A DNA stretch of 64,000 nt. Source: Beverwykella pulmonaria (taxonomy: Eukaryota; Ascomycota; Dothideomycetes; Pleosporales; Melanommataceae). The stretch is taken from contig BCHH01000010.1 in NCBI GenBank assembly GCA_001599595.1, positions 1,423,392-1,487,391 on the forward strand, read 5' to 3'. The number at the start of each line of letters is the position of its first letter. The stretch's first letter is position 1. This document shows, one piece after another, positions 1 to 10,897 of the stretch. The notes below the pieces were generated by a model that saw only the letters and a program-made list of their open reading frames with translations, did no database searches and was not told the origin of the DNA. The position numbers were made by a program, and so were the translations under genes.

Positions 1-144
1 TGGGATGCGCTCCATAGTGACGGCGGCGGGGAAGTTCTGAAGCGGTGTTGAGATGCGAAAGTGAGGTGAAGAAGAGGCGGAGCAGAGCACGTTCGATTTC
101 TTCTTGTCAGGAAGTTCTCTTAGCAGCCCCTTGACGGATACCAT
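1..144 (-). CDS. Partial open frame at left edge
   Basis: A minus-strand frame opens at an ATG (142-144) and stays open for 48 codons to the window edge. It is rich in Ser, Lys and Pro and I do not recognise it. It could be the N-terminus of a gene lying to the left, or chance. No signal peptide or domain is visible. Confidence 0.25.
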   Translation of the reverse strand, partial: MVSVKGLLRELPDKKKSNVLCSASSSPHFRISTPLQNFPAAVTMERIP

Positions 145-568
145 GTTCGAGCTTGAGGCTTTACCTAGAACGTGCGGATATACGATGGTAACATGATCAC
201 TTCAATCTAGTCTAAAGTGCCTAGCGTGCACCACTGCGCCTTGACGATCAACATGGTCACTCCGCCTCCCGATCACCGACACTACCTTTTCAGCCCAGCC
301 CGTAAACTCTCGTTGCGCAGATAACTTGGCTAAATACTGACACAGCGTTGGACGCCTGACATGGCTGAGGTGGATTGTGGCTGCATCATAAAACCTCAGA
401 TCATAGAAAGCGATGGACAACGACGTCATTGTCTCGAGATTAGCCCTCGACGAGCTATCTTTGGGAAATGGCTAGTAGTGAAGGTCTGAGGTATGAAAGA
501 CGAGAAATCCTCCTTCCATCATTTTATCAATGGTAGCCTAGAAGGTTTCACAGTCCTCTATATACACA
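145..568. other. Intergenic, no gene recognised
   Basis: I see no supported gene. A short 75-codon minus frame (202-429) has no recognisable features. The last part must hold the promoter and 5' leader of the small membrane-protein gene that follows on the plus strand. Confidence 0.4.
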
Positions 569-1160
569 ATGCGTTTCTTTGTATTCTTCTCACCCATCTT
601 TCTCACCATCTTGCTGTCTCATCCGGCAGCAGCACAACATGAGATACTGGAGCGACAGAACCCAACGTTCGAGTCAATAACAGGGACGAACATACTAACT
701 GCCGCCACCATAACTTCAACGTAAATTCCAACCCCCTTCATCCTCCTTTATTCGCTTCAACTCACCCCCCTCCAGCCCAACACGCACTCGTACATCAACC
801 GCCGCCGCAACTAACACAAAGCACTCCAAAAAGTGGCACTCTGGTCTTACCAAGGCCTCAAAAATCGGCATCGGCGTCAGCGTTCCTTTAGGCGTCCTCG
901 CTATCACTGGCTCCCTCGCTGCATACATCATCGGCAAACGACGAGGATTTAAGAGGAAAGCGGATCCTGACGCTGGCGCCGGGAATTGGATCAGAGATCC
1001 AAGTTGTGAACTGAATATACCACCGCTGACGCCGGAGGCCACGGAGCTGCCGGCTGTGAGGAGTGATGAGTTTGCTGGGCTGCAGAAGGGGGGGAATGGG
1101 TGGTGGAGGGCGTTTGGGAGGGGAAGTGCGCCGCAGAGCCCGCAAGAATTGCCTGCGTGA
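569..1160 (+). CDS. Small single-pass membrane protein (mid2-like layout)
   Basis: Model join(569..720,776..1160), 178 aa. The 55-bp intron starts GTAAAT and ends CCAG, and the phase is kept across it. The protein begins with a hydrophobic secretion signal (about residues 1-22, ending in AAAQ). A Thr/Ser-rich stretch follows, then a Lys-rich step and one transmembrane helix (about 75-97, core GIGVSVPLGVLAITGSLAAY). The helix is closed by a basic KRRG/KRK stop-transfer motif and a 75-residue cytosolic tail. Thr-rich ectodomain, glycine-rich helix and basic stop is the common fungal plan seen in wall-stress-sensor-like (Mid2/WSC-like) proteins. This one has no WSC cysteine domain. The role in wall sensing is inferred from layout only. 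The gene is convergent with the GH43 gene on its right. Confidence 0.7.
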
Positions 1161-1450
1161 TGGAAAAATACTCTGGAAGTATTTAGGGGCGTTTGCGGGA
1201 GCCATTCGTTGGCGATCGGTCTTCGCTGAGCGAAGTGACCCGAGTTGCCTTTTCCTTTTCAATATTACAGTATTGATGTTTGTTTGGAGTGCTGAGCATT
1301 TGAATGCTTCGCACTAGTGAAATGCCGTGTAGCATGTGTTGAAATGTTCATGTTGACTCTCGTAATATTTGTACATGTATCGTCTCTTTCATCAATTTTT
1401 CACAAAACCTCAGTTCCCGATCATATTCTTTCCAATTTCTCTATACACAC

Positions 1451-3073
1451 TTAGATAGAATACCGGTCCGTCTCATGCCTCACCGGCCGATAAACCAGAT
1501 AATCAAACCTTGCCTTCGCCTCTAAGCCATCCATATCACTCGCAGCCAACCCCACAAACGCTCCCGTAAAACTTCCATGCGCCTGGTGCCCGCCGCACTC
1601 ATCCGAAAGAATACTCGCATCATGCACGGGTCCAATTTTCTTCAGCTCTTCTTCGCCCTCCAAGGCCCAGAAAAACTGCAATTGATTTCCGCGAATCGTA
1701 AGCGCAAGCCTAACTTTCCCTTCATTCGGGATCGACACTGGCTCCGCCATGGGGAACTTGAGTCTACCTTCGGGCCAGGAGGCCTCGGAGGCGAGAATGA
1801 GTAGTTCGCGCTGGCCGTCTGAGTGCGCGGATACGGTGAGGTAGAAGAAATTGTAGCGGCAGTAATACGCCGTCAGGCCAGCGTATTGTCGCTCGTCCGT
1901 GGGCGAGAAGTCAATGACAGTTTCGGCATCGTAGGAGAAGTGCGTTTGACGGCGAGCTACGAGTGCTTGTTCAAACCAGGAGCCGATGGCCTCGCGGCCG
2001 GTAAGTTGTAGTTGACCATCTGTGATGGTGAAAATGCGCTCGGGCTCCGGCGTGCGCAGCCACTGGAAGTCGGTGTGCAGGCCGTTGGCGCTGTCAAATG
2101 TGTATCTCTGCTCCGCCCAATACTTTGTGTCATCGCGGGTGGCCGGGAGCTCGACGTTTAAAGAGGGCACCGGTCCGTTCTTAATGTACAACCAGTCATT
2201 GTCGCCCCAGTATGCTTCTTGGATCGCCGTTTCTCGACCCAATACACAGCGACGCAATTGTGTGGTAGGACGACCCGTGAGATGCACTAGATACGTCTTA
2301 CCATCTGGTGTATCCACAATGTCTCCATGGCCGGCCCTTTGTAGTGCCGCAAAAGGTGTGTGCGCGGATGTGAGGATTGGATTTTGTGGGTGCGTTTCAT
2401 ATGGGCCCCATATATCACGTGATCGTGCGAATGAAATAGCATGGTCGTAACCTGTGCCTCCTTCGGCAGTCAAAAGGTAGTACCAACCGTTCCGCTTGTA
2501 TAAATGTGGGCCCTCTACAAGATCCAGTTCAGTACCTTTGAAGATGTTCTTCGAGGGGCCGACCAGCTTCCCGGTCTTAGAGTCCCACTCCTGTAGTCTG
2601 ATCCCTGCGAATGAACGAGGGCGCCGCCGGTGGTCCATCAGCATATTCACAAACCACTTCCTACCATCTCCATCATGGAACAGTGAAGGATCGAAACCAG
2701 ACGAGTTGACGTAGAACGGTTCGGACCACGGGCCCTCTATTTTATCTGCGCTGACGATATAGTTCGGCGTATCCTTGAAGGAACCGTCCTTGCGCTTAAC
2801 GTCCGTATATACCAGCCAAAACTTATTGCCGTCGTGTGTGAGACACGGAGCCCAAACTCCACAGCTGTCGGGATTGCCGCGCATGTCGAGCTGGCTCTTG
2901 CGGTTTAGAGGCCGCGTGATAAGTTCCCAGTTGGCAAGGTCCTTCGAGTGGTGGATTTGCACGCCGGGATACCATTCGAATGTTGATGTAGCGATGTAGT
3001 AGTCGTCACCGACCCGTAGAATAGACGGGTCGGCGTTGAAGCCGGGCAGGATGGGATTCTGAACGAGAGGCAT
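1451..3073 (-). CDS. GH43 glycoside hydrolase, beta-xylosidase/arabinofuranosidase type
   Basis: Intact single-exon gene of 540 aa. It resembles the xylosidase branch of GH43: a five-bladed beta-propeller (about 1-310) followed by a C-terminal beta-sandwich (about 325-530). The three catalytic acids are visible: D15 in GFNADPS (general base), D128 in SGFDPS (pKa modulator) and E187 in VEGPHLYK (general acid). The spacing matches the bacterial xylosidase set D14/D127/E186. Family members remove xylose or arabinose from xylo-oligosaccharides. No signal peptide is visible at the start, so it may act inside the cell on imported oligosaccharides. The start fits the family N-terminus. It is convergent with the small membrane-protein gene on its left. 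Confidence 0.93.
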   Translation of the reverse strand: MPLVQNPILPGFNADPSILRVGDDYYIATSTFEWYPGVQIHHSKDLANWELITRPLNRKSQLDMRGNPDSCGVWAPCLTHDGNKFWLVYTDVKRKDGSFKDTPNYIVSADKIEGPWSEPFYVNSSGFDPSLFHDGDGRKWFVNMLMDHRRRPRSFAGIRLQEWDSKTGKLVGPSKNIFKGTELDLVEGPHLYKRNGWYYLLTAEGGTGYDHAISFARSRDIWGPYETHPQNPILTSAHTPFAALQRAGHGDIVDTPDGKTYLVHLTGRPTTQLRRCVLGRETAIQEAYWGDNDWLYIKNGPVPSLNVELPATRDDTKYWAEQRYTFDSANGLHTDFQWLRTPEPERIFTITDGQLQLTGREAIGSWFEQALVARRQTHFSYDAETVIDFSPTDERQYAGLTAYYCRYNFFYLTVSAHSDGQRELLILASEASWPEGRLKFPMAEPVSIPNEGKVRLALTIRGNQLQFFWALEGEEELKKIGPVHDASILSDECGGHQAHGSFTGAFVGLAASDMDGLEAKARFDYLVYRPVRHETDRYSI

Positions 3074-3741
3074 TGTTAGAACTACAACGTCGAGATAGAT
3101 TTTGGCCGAGAAATGTTGATTGAGGAATTGAGGTCTTTAATAAACTCCAGGTAGGATTCTGCGGCATGCCTAGATGGGTGGAATGACCCACCGAGGGGCA
3201 TTTATCCGTAGGCCCGGTTATTTTCCACCACTCCCTGGTCGTTCGTTACTGGGCAGCTTATGTAACTCAGTATTCTGGTGGTTAATTCTTCTTGGTATAA
3301 CAACCGGCGGTTGAGGTCTATTTAGGTTTACACGCTTTAGGTAACTATTCTGATTGCTTGTGTATGGAACCTGCTGTTCTTTTGGTGCCATTTTCTTGGA
3401 ACTCGCTGAAGAGGAATATGAAATGAGCTGGGATACTGATGACAGTTAGTACTTGGCTTCAGTATATTGAAGGAATTGCTCAGGGGCCCGAATGGTTTTC
3501 GTAGATTGTCCAGAGAAGTAGTGAGAAGGAATCCGACTGCGATCTCCTCTCGTCTGCATCTTTAACTTAACGTGTCTTAAATGATCTCCACTCGGTTGCC
3601 TTAGGTCTCGTAATATGTCTAACCATTTGACGGGCAGATACAAGCTTCACCATCTACTGCATTGCATCTTGGATGCGTCCTCGTAAATTCATGGACCTTA
3701 CATGCAACATTTAGCGCTTACGCATGCATAAGGAGAAATAA
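3074..3741. other. Promoter side of GH43 and gene-poor spacer
   Basis: No gene is supported. The first few hundred bases must hold the 5' region of the minus-strand GH43 gene. I could not identify a convincing XlnR or CreA site. Confidence 0.35.
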
Positions 3742-4880
3742 ATGCTTGACCCCTATAAGTCAGATGCTCTTGATTTTCATAAAACGTCTGCGCAGACCAT
3801 CATCCTCCTGCTTGAATGCAAGCCTTATCATATCAACGGTTTGTGGGTAACGGATAGTGTCAAAGAACCTACTCGCAATTTCTGGCTCGCCTTTTTGAAA
3901 TCAAAGTGTAGGCATGGATATAAAAGATTGCTGAAGACACTGAACAGTAATTTGAGGAGTTTTTTGAGTGCTGCCGCGAGAGTTCCCGAGCGCCTAGATT
4001 GAGGTTGCTATCGCAGAGTCTCATGAGACTAACGCCGTAGAATTCGACACCGAGATGAACGATTTCGATGGCCAAATGTCCGGCACTGGCCAACCTGATA
4101 TCTCGGTGGCCAGGGCCCAACAGAACACAATGCCTGACAGCGAAGAGAAGGCCCAAGCCCTTTAGAAACCACTACTTAGGCAGTTGATGTTGGAAAAGCT
4201 AGCAAGTTGTCTCTACGAAAAGCTCGAAGAAGCATCTGAACACAATGCATCCCGCTATGAGGATTCTGAAGCGACATCAGAACCAATCATATCTGCTCGC
4301 AACCTCGTGACAGTGTGGACCGAGGACCAGCGATAATGCTGCACTATCTACTATCACCACGAGCCCATGAACGGAGGCAGTGACCTCCCGAGTATCACGA
4401 CCGTGTTCTATGATGACGTTACCGAACTGCCCTAAGCTCACTCCTCCAACAACGTCAAGGTTATACACAAGGGGATTGTGCGTCAGATCCGAAATCATAC
4501 TGACCTTACCAAGACCGAAATTTGATGTCTCCCGGTCTCACGTCCAAATTGGGATTCGCACAAGATCTGAGCAGTCCAGGACTATTAGGCTTCCTAAAAT
4601 TCCTACGCGCGAGACGATTAGGTGCGGATGAGGCCATACCCTGCGTTCTTTATGAAGGACGAACAGGGTAACTACTTTCACCATAATGAATAAGGATTCT
4701 TCCCATTCGTCCCGCATGTCGTTCAAGCGAAGATTGGAGACCGGAATGAGGACCACGATGTGGAAATGTCGGGTAACGAACATGAAGCTAGGATCACCAA
4801 GTTCAGCTTGAGTGAACTGGAAAAATTTACACGACAGTCAGGGCATCACTGTGCAGAAGTATTCAGTGTCCAGCACTAAC
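3742..4880 (+). pseudogene. Decayed unknown gene
   Basis: An 86-codon frame (3742-4002) is followed by a long stretch that still reads as protein in one or two frames, interrupted by several stops: a TAG after EEKAQAL near 4164, then others near 4335, 4435 and 4525. The readable pieces are acidic and Ser/Glu-rich, for example NDFDGQMSGTG and DHDVEMSGNEHEA. I do not recognise a family. The regular amino-acid composition broken by stops points to an old gene that has lost function. Confidence 0.45.
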
Positions 4881-5751
4881 GGAGGTGGGACGTAATTAGT
4901 CCACTTATTTTAATGATTTGAGATTTTTTTCCCCCTGTTTTTCACATCAGCACCTGAGCATGGCATTATATTTGTGCTTGGAGAAATCCTATATCCTGCC
5001 AACAGCTTCCTGGAATGCATTTTATGGTTATTTCTTGTATGGCGGTGATTTGCAACATTTAATGACATGGGGAGTATTGCATAGCTGCGATCTACACGGT
5101 AGGTTATCCATGAAGGGATTGGTGAATCTTTCTTTCTTCTCAAATACTTATTGACATGACTCGCGTATCTTAATTGCATGTTTCCGAGCACCTCCCAAAT
5201 TAAATCGAATCTGCATGTCAACCGCAATGAGGGATTTCAATATCGGCTGCCAAGGCACACGTGTATAACCCTTTTGCAACTTCTTCCCCTCATCCATCTC
5301 CTCTCTCAGGCCTCCCAAGTGTTCATAACAATGTGAAAGTATGCCAACCATACTACTTTGCTCTTATCGCTCACTATTGGCAAGTCTGGGCGGTACAATA
5401 TCTCCCAAGTCAAAGCGCTGGACTCCCACTGTGTGATTGGCCAGGATTCTGCTCCGCCTTGCCGCTTAATTAGGAAATATATTTGTTGGGCCTTGCTCTC
5501 TACATATAAATGAAATACTACCTCAGGATCTCCGTTCCGGGTAGTGAGCAGCGATGTCTTGATTGACATCCAACAGGGCGTTAAGCGGCAGTTCCGAGTA
5601 TGCCCCACACTGTATTTCCGATTTCGATCTACCTAGAGCGGGTGCGTCCGGTCATAAGTATGCGGGATGCTGTGCATCGCGAATATCCTGGGTTCTCTTA
5701 ACTGAGGGACTACGTCCTTATTTCTATCGACAGGACTGGAAGCTTGTGACA
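4881..5751. other. Intergenic spacer upstream of DUF1996 gene
   Basis: No gene is recognised; the short frames here overlap on both strands without recognisable features. A TATA-like ACATATAAAT lies near 5502, about 250 bp before the DUF1996 start, and could be its core promoter. Confidence 0.35.
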
Positions 5752-7204
5752 ATGCACTGGACCTCCCTCAACGTACTCGCCTTTTTGGGCGCCGTCAACG
5801 CTCAGGGGACAAATGGGTCCCATATGATGCGCTTTGCCTGCTCGAAGCTCGTCATTGAGCGTCTGGATCCGTTGGTGAACCCAGGAGTTGTTGGAACGCC
5901 GCACGTCCATCAGATCGTTGGCGGTATGTTGAAATTTGTCAACGATCACGGCGGGAGGTTGACGTGCTTGTAGGTAATTCCTTCAGGCCGGATATGAAGC
6001 CCGTGGAGTATGATCTGCCGACTCAATCAACTTGCACAAGCTGCACGGTATGATTTCCTATCCTTTTCCAATAGAGCCTACGCTGACGTGAACAGTTCGC
6101 TGAAGGTAATACAAACAAGGGAAGATAGTGAAGTAAGCCTTGGAAGCTAAAGAATATCTAGATTTCTCGAATTACTGGACCGCGGCGCTATACTACCGGG
6201 CCAGAAATGGAACTTATAGGAGAGTTCAACAGTTCGAGAACGGAGGATTGAAACAGAATCAAGGAATGACGGTCTACTACATTCCGCCTTATGACGGAGT
6301 CAGCAATGTGACAGCGTTCAAACCCGTGCGTATTTGCCTTTAATCAACCTCAAAACTAACTTCGCGGCACGCCATCGTGAAGCTCTTCGGTTTTGCTCAC
6401 GTTCTAATCACCTCGCCAGGGCTTCCGCATGCTCGCCGGAAACCCGACTCTCCGAAGTACAGACGGCGAATCCCGCGGAATTTGCCACCGCTGTTTCGAA
6501 GGAGCCGACTTTAAGCCCTTTGGTGGCGCCCCCTGCACCGGTAACGACACAACGCATCTCCCCGATCATTTCTGCCCCGGCGGGATCCGAACTCAAGTAA
6601 CATTCCCAACATGCTGGGACGGTGTCAATCTCGACTCACCTGATCATCAAACACATGTAGCCTATGCAACTATACCATTCGAGCCGTACTTTGAACCGAT
6701 TGTTAAAAAACCGTATACACCAGAGATGCAACGGGGAAAGTGTCCAGAGACACATCCAGTACATTTACCCCAGTTGATGTATGAGGTTATGTGGGATACT
6801 ACGCCGTTTAACGATAAGGCACTCTGGAATGAAGATGGCAGCCAGCCTTTCGTTTTTTCCATGGGCGATGCGTGAGTGGAAATTCTTCAAGGGTATTGGT
6901 CATTAACCTGCAGCTAACGTGTCAATATAGAACCGGCCATGGCAATCACGGCGACTACATGTTTGGATGGAAAGGCGACAGTCTTCAGCGTGCAGTGAAC
7001 GCTCGTTGTGACAATGATAAATGTAAGGAGTTGGTACGTCAGTCGGATGAAGACGCAATGAAATGCGCGATTAATCAGACAATGAAGGAGGATGTTGAGG
7101 GATGGGATTGTAAGTCACTTCCAAACGCTGCAGTATTTCCGATGTCTGCTAATCAAATGACTCCAGGGCTTGAAAGTCTTCCTGGGGGCGTCCAGATCAA
7201 CTAG
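5752..7204 (+). CDS. Secreted DUF1996-domain protein
   Basis: Model join(5752..5923,5974..6047,6096..6105,6162..6325,6420..6871,6931..7109,7167..7204), 362 aa. All six introns are GT-AG and keep phase. There is a signal peptide (about 1-18, ending NAQG). The DUF1996 domain starts at the motif RFACSKLVIERLDPLVNPG and continues through HVHQIVGG, FSNYWTA, YYIPPYDG, CPGGIRT, FPTCWDGVNLDSPDH, LPQLMYEVMWDT and GNHGDYMFGWKGD, to a short tail. These are the blocks that define the family. DUF1996 proteins are common secreted fungal proteins of unknown biochemical role, often with conserved His, Cys and Trp. This copy has no obvious C-terminal wall-binding domain. Exon 3 is only 10 nt; without it the conserved join FAEDFSNYW is lost. 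Confidence 0.88.
6096..6105 (+). other. 10-nt microexon of the DUF1996 gene
   Basis: Ten bases between AACAG and GTAATA code F-A-E plus one base of D. They restore the family-conserved run FAEDFSNYW with exons 2 and 4. The flanking introns are 48 and 56 nt. Confidence 0.65.
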
Positions 7205-7533
7205 GAGTATCCGGTGAGGGTGAATAGGACTTGGAGGACTCGAGAATACGGAGCTTAGACTCCTATTAGCAAATTGATTCCGAACTGGAGACTGCCCATT
7301 CTGTTATGGGATTATCGAATGTGTTATGTAACCCAAACACATGAATTTGCGGATGATGGGTCGCCTTGTTCAAGATCGCTTCAATCCAGAACCTCACCAC
7401 TTGACCTAAGACATTGTGCATACACGCATTCCATTTTCCAATGTGTTTACAAACACCGCCATTGTGCGATAACACCGTTTTAGACTAACACATTATATAA
7501 CACTAATCATACTTCTCACTTGGTAATTTGAAC
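7205..7533. other. Short intergenic spacer
   Basis: This holds the 3' end of the DUF1996 transcript and the promoter of the coiled-coil gene. AT-rich stretches around 7490-7500 (ATTATATAAC) could be its TATA element. Confidence 0.35.
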
Positions 7534-8709
7534 ATGAACAGTACTCTTATCCCGAAAGAACCTCAAGCTCCTCACCACACAAACATGGCATACGCTGATG
7601 TTGAAGATTTGCACCAGCGCATGTCAGCAACCACGGCCGAAACACGATCTCAAAACCATAACATCAATGATATTATTCCTAACGAAATGCAAGATCACGC
7701 CCGAATTCTGACGGAGTTGAAGTCAGCGAAGGAGTACATTAAGGACAGCGATGAGCGCGAGAAGAGGCTTCAAGATGAGGTCGAGGACCTTAAAAAGCGA
7801 CTTACAGCAGCCCAGAAAGCAGTAGGAGATATTCCGGATGACTACAAACAACTGAAGATTGAGTTGGGTCAGAAAGAACACGCGGCGAAGTACTACAAGG
7901 AGCTCATGGACCGCTCAGAGGCTCGAGCTAGTACTTTCCAGCGTCGGTGGGAAGATGTGGTGAAGAAGCAAATCAAATCCAATGAAAAAGACGAGAAAAT
8001 TACAGCACTGGAGCTCGAGTGTGCTGAACAGCAAGTGCTGATCTCGAAGCTGACAGACGATAATCAGAGTGCAACTGACCTGTTTGACTTGATCCGCGAG
8101 AAATATTTTAAAGATCTGGAACGGAAGGAAAGAAAACTCATAGAGATGGAAAAAGCTATCAAACAAGCTCAGGAGTACTCCAAGGCTGTTGAAGAGGAGA
8201 GCGAAGGCTTCGAAGCAGCATACAATGACCTTGTGCAGCGCCTGGAGAACGAGAATGGGGACTGCGCCACGGCGTTGAACAAGGCGGCTGATCAGATCCG
8301 AACCATAGAGAAAGAGCAATGCGCTACCGTCTCTGAGGCTGTCGTTCTGCGCAAACTCTTCGCTCGTTGTTTATCCGTGTTGAGCAATTACCGGAAGATT
8401 TTCCAGCAACTGCTCAACAATGATGAGCAAAATATTGTTTGGCTTCCAGATTCTCTTCAGCGGGATCTAGATTCGGCCTACGAGGAGTGCGAAGGGTTTA
8501 AATCCATTCACGATGCTTTCGAGCTTGAAGGTCTCCATAAAGACATAGTTCGCGATGAGTTGTCAGGTCTTGCTGGCACAGCGAACTTGATGCAGGAGTC
8601 GCTGCAAGCCATTGCCGTTAACGTAACCCAATTTCTCACTGCGCTACATCAGAAGCCAGATTTGTGGTTGATTATGCAGATGAAATTTGGGATGCTTTCA
8701 AAGCAGTGA
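7534..8709 (+). CDS. Coiled-coil protein, unknown function
   Basis: Single-exon frame of 391 aa starting at the first ATG (7534). Residues about 45-260 are dominated by charged heptad-like sequence (many E, K, D, Q with spaced L, I and A), which predicts a long coiled coil. The C-terminal third (about 265-391) is more mixed, has a Leu-rich helical look and ends QMKFGMLSKQ. There is no signal peptide, membrane segment or recognisable domain. A structural or scaffold role is possible but not shown. The frame has no decay signs, so it is probably a live gene. Confidence 0.7.
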   Translation: MNSTLIPKEPQAPHHTNMAYADVEDLHQRMSATTAETRSQNHNINDIIPNEMQDHARILTELKSAKEYIKDSDEREKRLQDEVEDLKKRLTAAQKAVGDIPDDYKQLKIELGQKEHAAKYYKELMDRSEARASTFQRRWEDVVKKQIKSNEKDEKITALELECAEQQVLISKLTDDNQSATDLFDLIREKYFKDLERKERKLIEMEKAIKQAQEYSKAVEEESEGFEAAYNDLVQRLENENGDCATALNKAADQIRTIEKEQCATVSEAVVLRKLFARCLSVLSNYRKIFQQLLNNDEQNIVWLPDSLQRDLDSAYEECEGFKSIHDAFELEGLHKDIVRDELSGLAGTANLMQESLQAIAVNVTQFLTALHQKPDLWLIMQMKFGMLSKQ

Positions 8710-9169
8710 GATTAGGCCGAATGATCTGGTACCCTTCTACGAGCACACGAATTGAGCCCCAAAGTAATCGGCTACCATCAACATGAATTCTACTGAAAAT
8801 ATATCTCGAGGAAGGCCAATGTAAATGACGAATATCAATATTCAAGCTTCTAATCTATTCTAGACTATGGGTGCACATTTTTATCGTGACTGTGTTCATT
8901 TTACCAATGATAAGCTGCCCGAATAAATCCTTCCAAGCTTACCCCTAAAATCTCCAGTACATTCACACGACCTGCTAAGCTTTTGCAACAACTGTGAAGA
9001 TGGTGTCTTAGCTATGTTTAACTGCGAAAAGAGCATGTGCCTGCGCAGCGTAGCGAAGTGGCTCGTGCGTGGAACGAGTGGAGCACTTCAATGAAGGTAA
9101 AATATTGCCATATTCACGTACAATATTTGCTGTACAATCACATCACGGTATTAACTCGCCACAAGTAAT
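8710..9169. other. Intergenic, AT-rich
   Basis: The 3' flank of the coiled-coil gene, with no gene recognised. It contains short AT-rich stretches only. Confidence 0.35.
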
Positions 9170-9400
9170 ATCCATCACTGCAGGTCGAGAAATAACCCGC
9201 GTCGAGAAACGTGAGGGGTTTCAACTTCAAACATATCAAATTCTGCGGACACGTTAATATTTGTTCTAACCCTATATTGGTTATGTGACCCCTTTAATCC
9301 CAAATTCACGATACGCATCGTCGCCTTCGCGCCTAATTCGAAGAGAGCCTTATTATTTAGCTGTAAGGCCAGTTCTGACCTGTACATGCTCTAAGGCCGG
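9170..9400 (-). repeat. Diverged repeat, inverted partner of 13170-13375
   Basis: Read on the minus strand, this stretch aligns with the plus strand at about 13170-13375. The best-matched core is CCCCTCACGTTTCTCG, with a shared peptide-like run (AEF/TEF, FEVE) on both sides. The copies differ at many positions and both are broken. It overlaps the 3' end of the WD40 relic. It is probably a piece of an old dispersed gene or element. Confidence 0.5.
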
Positions 9401-9785
9401 TACCGGGCCTGTACGGAGGCGATATGGCTCAGGTGTCATGTGATTTAGCCTATCAGTGTCCCCCCAGAGGCCGATGCGACTAGCTGCCCCGTCTTGTGAG
9501 AAGGTGACGGCGTTGACCCGGTTGATATGACCCTCGAGCACGCTGCGGCAAGCATCCCAGTCATTTTCCCTCTTTGACAACATCTGAATCTACCCCGGCA
9601 TTTCGTCCGCGAAAATTTTCTGTACTATCTTCGCCTCTGGGGCAAAAACAAGACCCGCTGAGTACTTTTGTAGAGGTGCGTCTTCGAGTATGTGCTGAAA
9701 TCGAAGTAAATATCGATTAGCATCTGGGAGGAAGCTTGAGAGCGTACCATTCAATGTTTATATTGCGGGTTAGTAGAGTAGTATA

Positions 9786-9842
9786 ACGTATTCGATAAGC
9801 GAGCGGCCAGGACAAGCGAGTGGCCATCCTTACCAACAAATC
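9786..9842 (+). repeat. Left terminal inverted repeat
   Basis: Begins ACGTATTCGATAAGCGAG. It matches the reverse complement of 10841-10897 with few mismatches. Each repeat holds two direct copies of AAGCGAGTGGCCA-like sequence spaced by about 8 bp, which are possible transposase-binding sites. Confidence 0.85.
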
Positions 9843-10840
9843 GCGACTGCAAAACAGAATAACTCCACAACGCCTGAAAGTATAGACTATCTACAACTTG
9901 CAAACTAATCTACAGTAGTTCCTGCATCCTTTTGACAAGTAAGAATATTGTGTCCAGTATCTTTACAGCGGCTGCAGCGCGTCTGCTGTTGTGCGTTCCC
10001 CCCAGCGCGTGCCCTACTCTGACGCGTTTCGCCCTTAAGTTGCGCATCAACGTTCTGCTGAGCAATTATATCAGCACCCTCTGCCTTTGTTAGTATCCCT
10101 TGCTTCTAAATTCGCCTTTTTTTGCGTGCTCTACGCTTTGTTGCAGCTTTATTTGCCTTCTAAAGGCGAGCAACTTGATCGCGCAATAACACGCCTAAAT
10201 GTATTATTATCTCAGCGCGAGCACTAGGTTGTACAGCTTTGGCTTATTTGTCTCTTAGAGCCTATAACAACTTTTCCTATTAAGATAACACCTATCTAGT
10301 TGCCAGTTTTATCAAAATTGTAGGTGTCTTTATCTTAGATGCTGTACTTTGCCTTTGTAGTGCGTACAAGCTTAAACTACAGTACAATAATCTCTAGATC
10401 TTTGCATAGAGCTCTCTAACAATTAGACTTTTAATTAAATTGTGTTTTAAGCTTTGGGGTGCGCTTAACAAAGTTCTCTAGCTACTTAATACTAACCTTG
10501 CTAGCAGCACGCTTAGCAAGTAATTTGTTGGCTATATCTTGCACCTTGCTTAGTCTAGGCGCAAATCCTTGGGAATCTAGGTTAAGTATGTGTTGAATAA
10601 TAATTAACTCCTTAGGTTTAGTGAGCCTCCTTGAGTTGGGCACACAATCGCGTCGCGCAGTTGTTCCAGCGCGTCATTATCTCAGCGTTGTTCGAGGGAC
10701 TTTGTAGGTTGCTGCAGCAAGGCTTGCACTTTGAATTTGTTCTGATCCATAGCTAATATAGCTAGCAATATCCTGCCTTCGTTTTGCACTAATTGCATGG
10801 TGGGTGGTTGAGCTATAGTGGTTCCAAGTTGACGCATCGC

Positions 10841-10897
10841 GTTTTGTTGGTGAGGGTGGCCACTCGCTTGTCCTGGCCACTCGCTTATCGAATACGT
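10841..10897 (-). repeat. Right terminal inverted repeat
   Basis: Ends CGCTTATCGAATACGT followed by the TA duplication. It is the inverted partner of 9786-9842. Confidence 0.85.

Larger units (their letters stand above)
9786..10897 (-). mobile_element. Internally deleted Fot1/pogo-type DNA transposon
   Basis: A 1,112-bp element bounded by inverted repeats of about 57 bp and a TA target duplication (9784-9785 and 10898-10899). The minus strand keeps transposase pieces: an N-terminal helix-turn-helix (EGRILLAI and AAATYKVPRTTLR, in two frames), a central block (KTQFN, RALCKDLEIIV, TKAKYSI, YNFDKTGN), and a C-terminal zinc-knuckle-like RCSRCKDTGHNILTC. Stops replace Gln at several points. The catalytic DDE core after the first Asp block is missing, and full-length relatives are about 1.9 kb, so this copy is non-autonomous. 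It sits inside the NACHT-WD40 relic, so it is the younger of the two. Confidence 0.85.

Noticed and set aside
8000..8700. Minus-strand frame 7915-8319 as a gene
   Set aside because: Antisense of the coiled-coil gene; its Leu/Phe-rich composition is the mirror of Glu/Lys codons.
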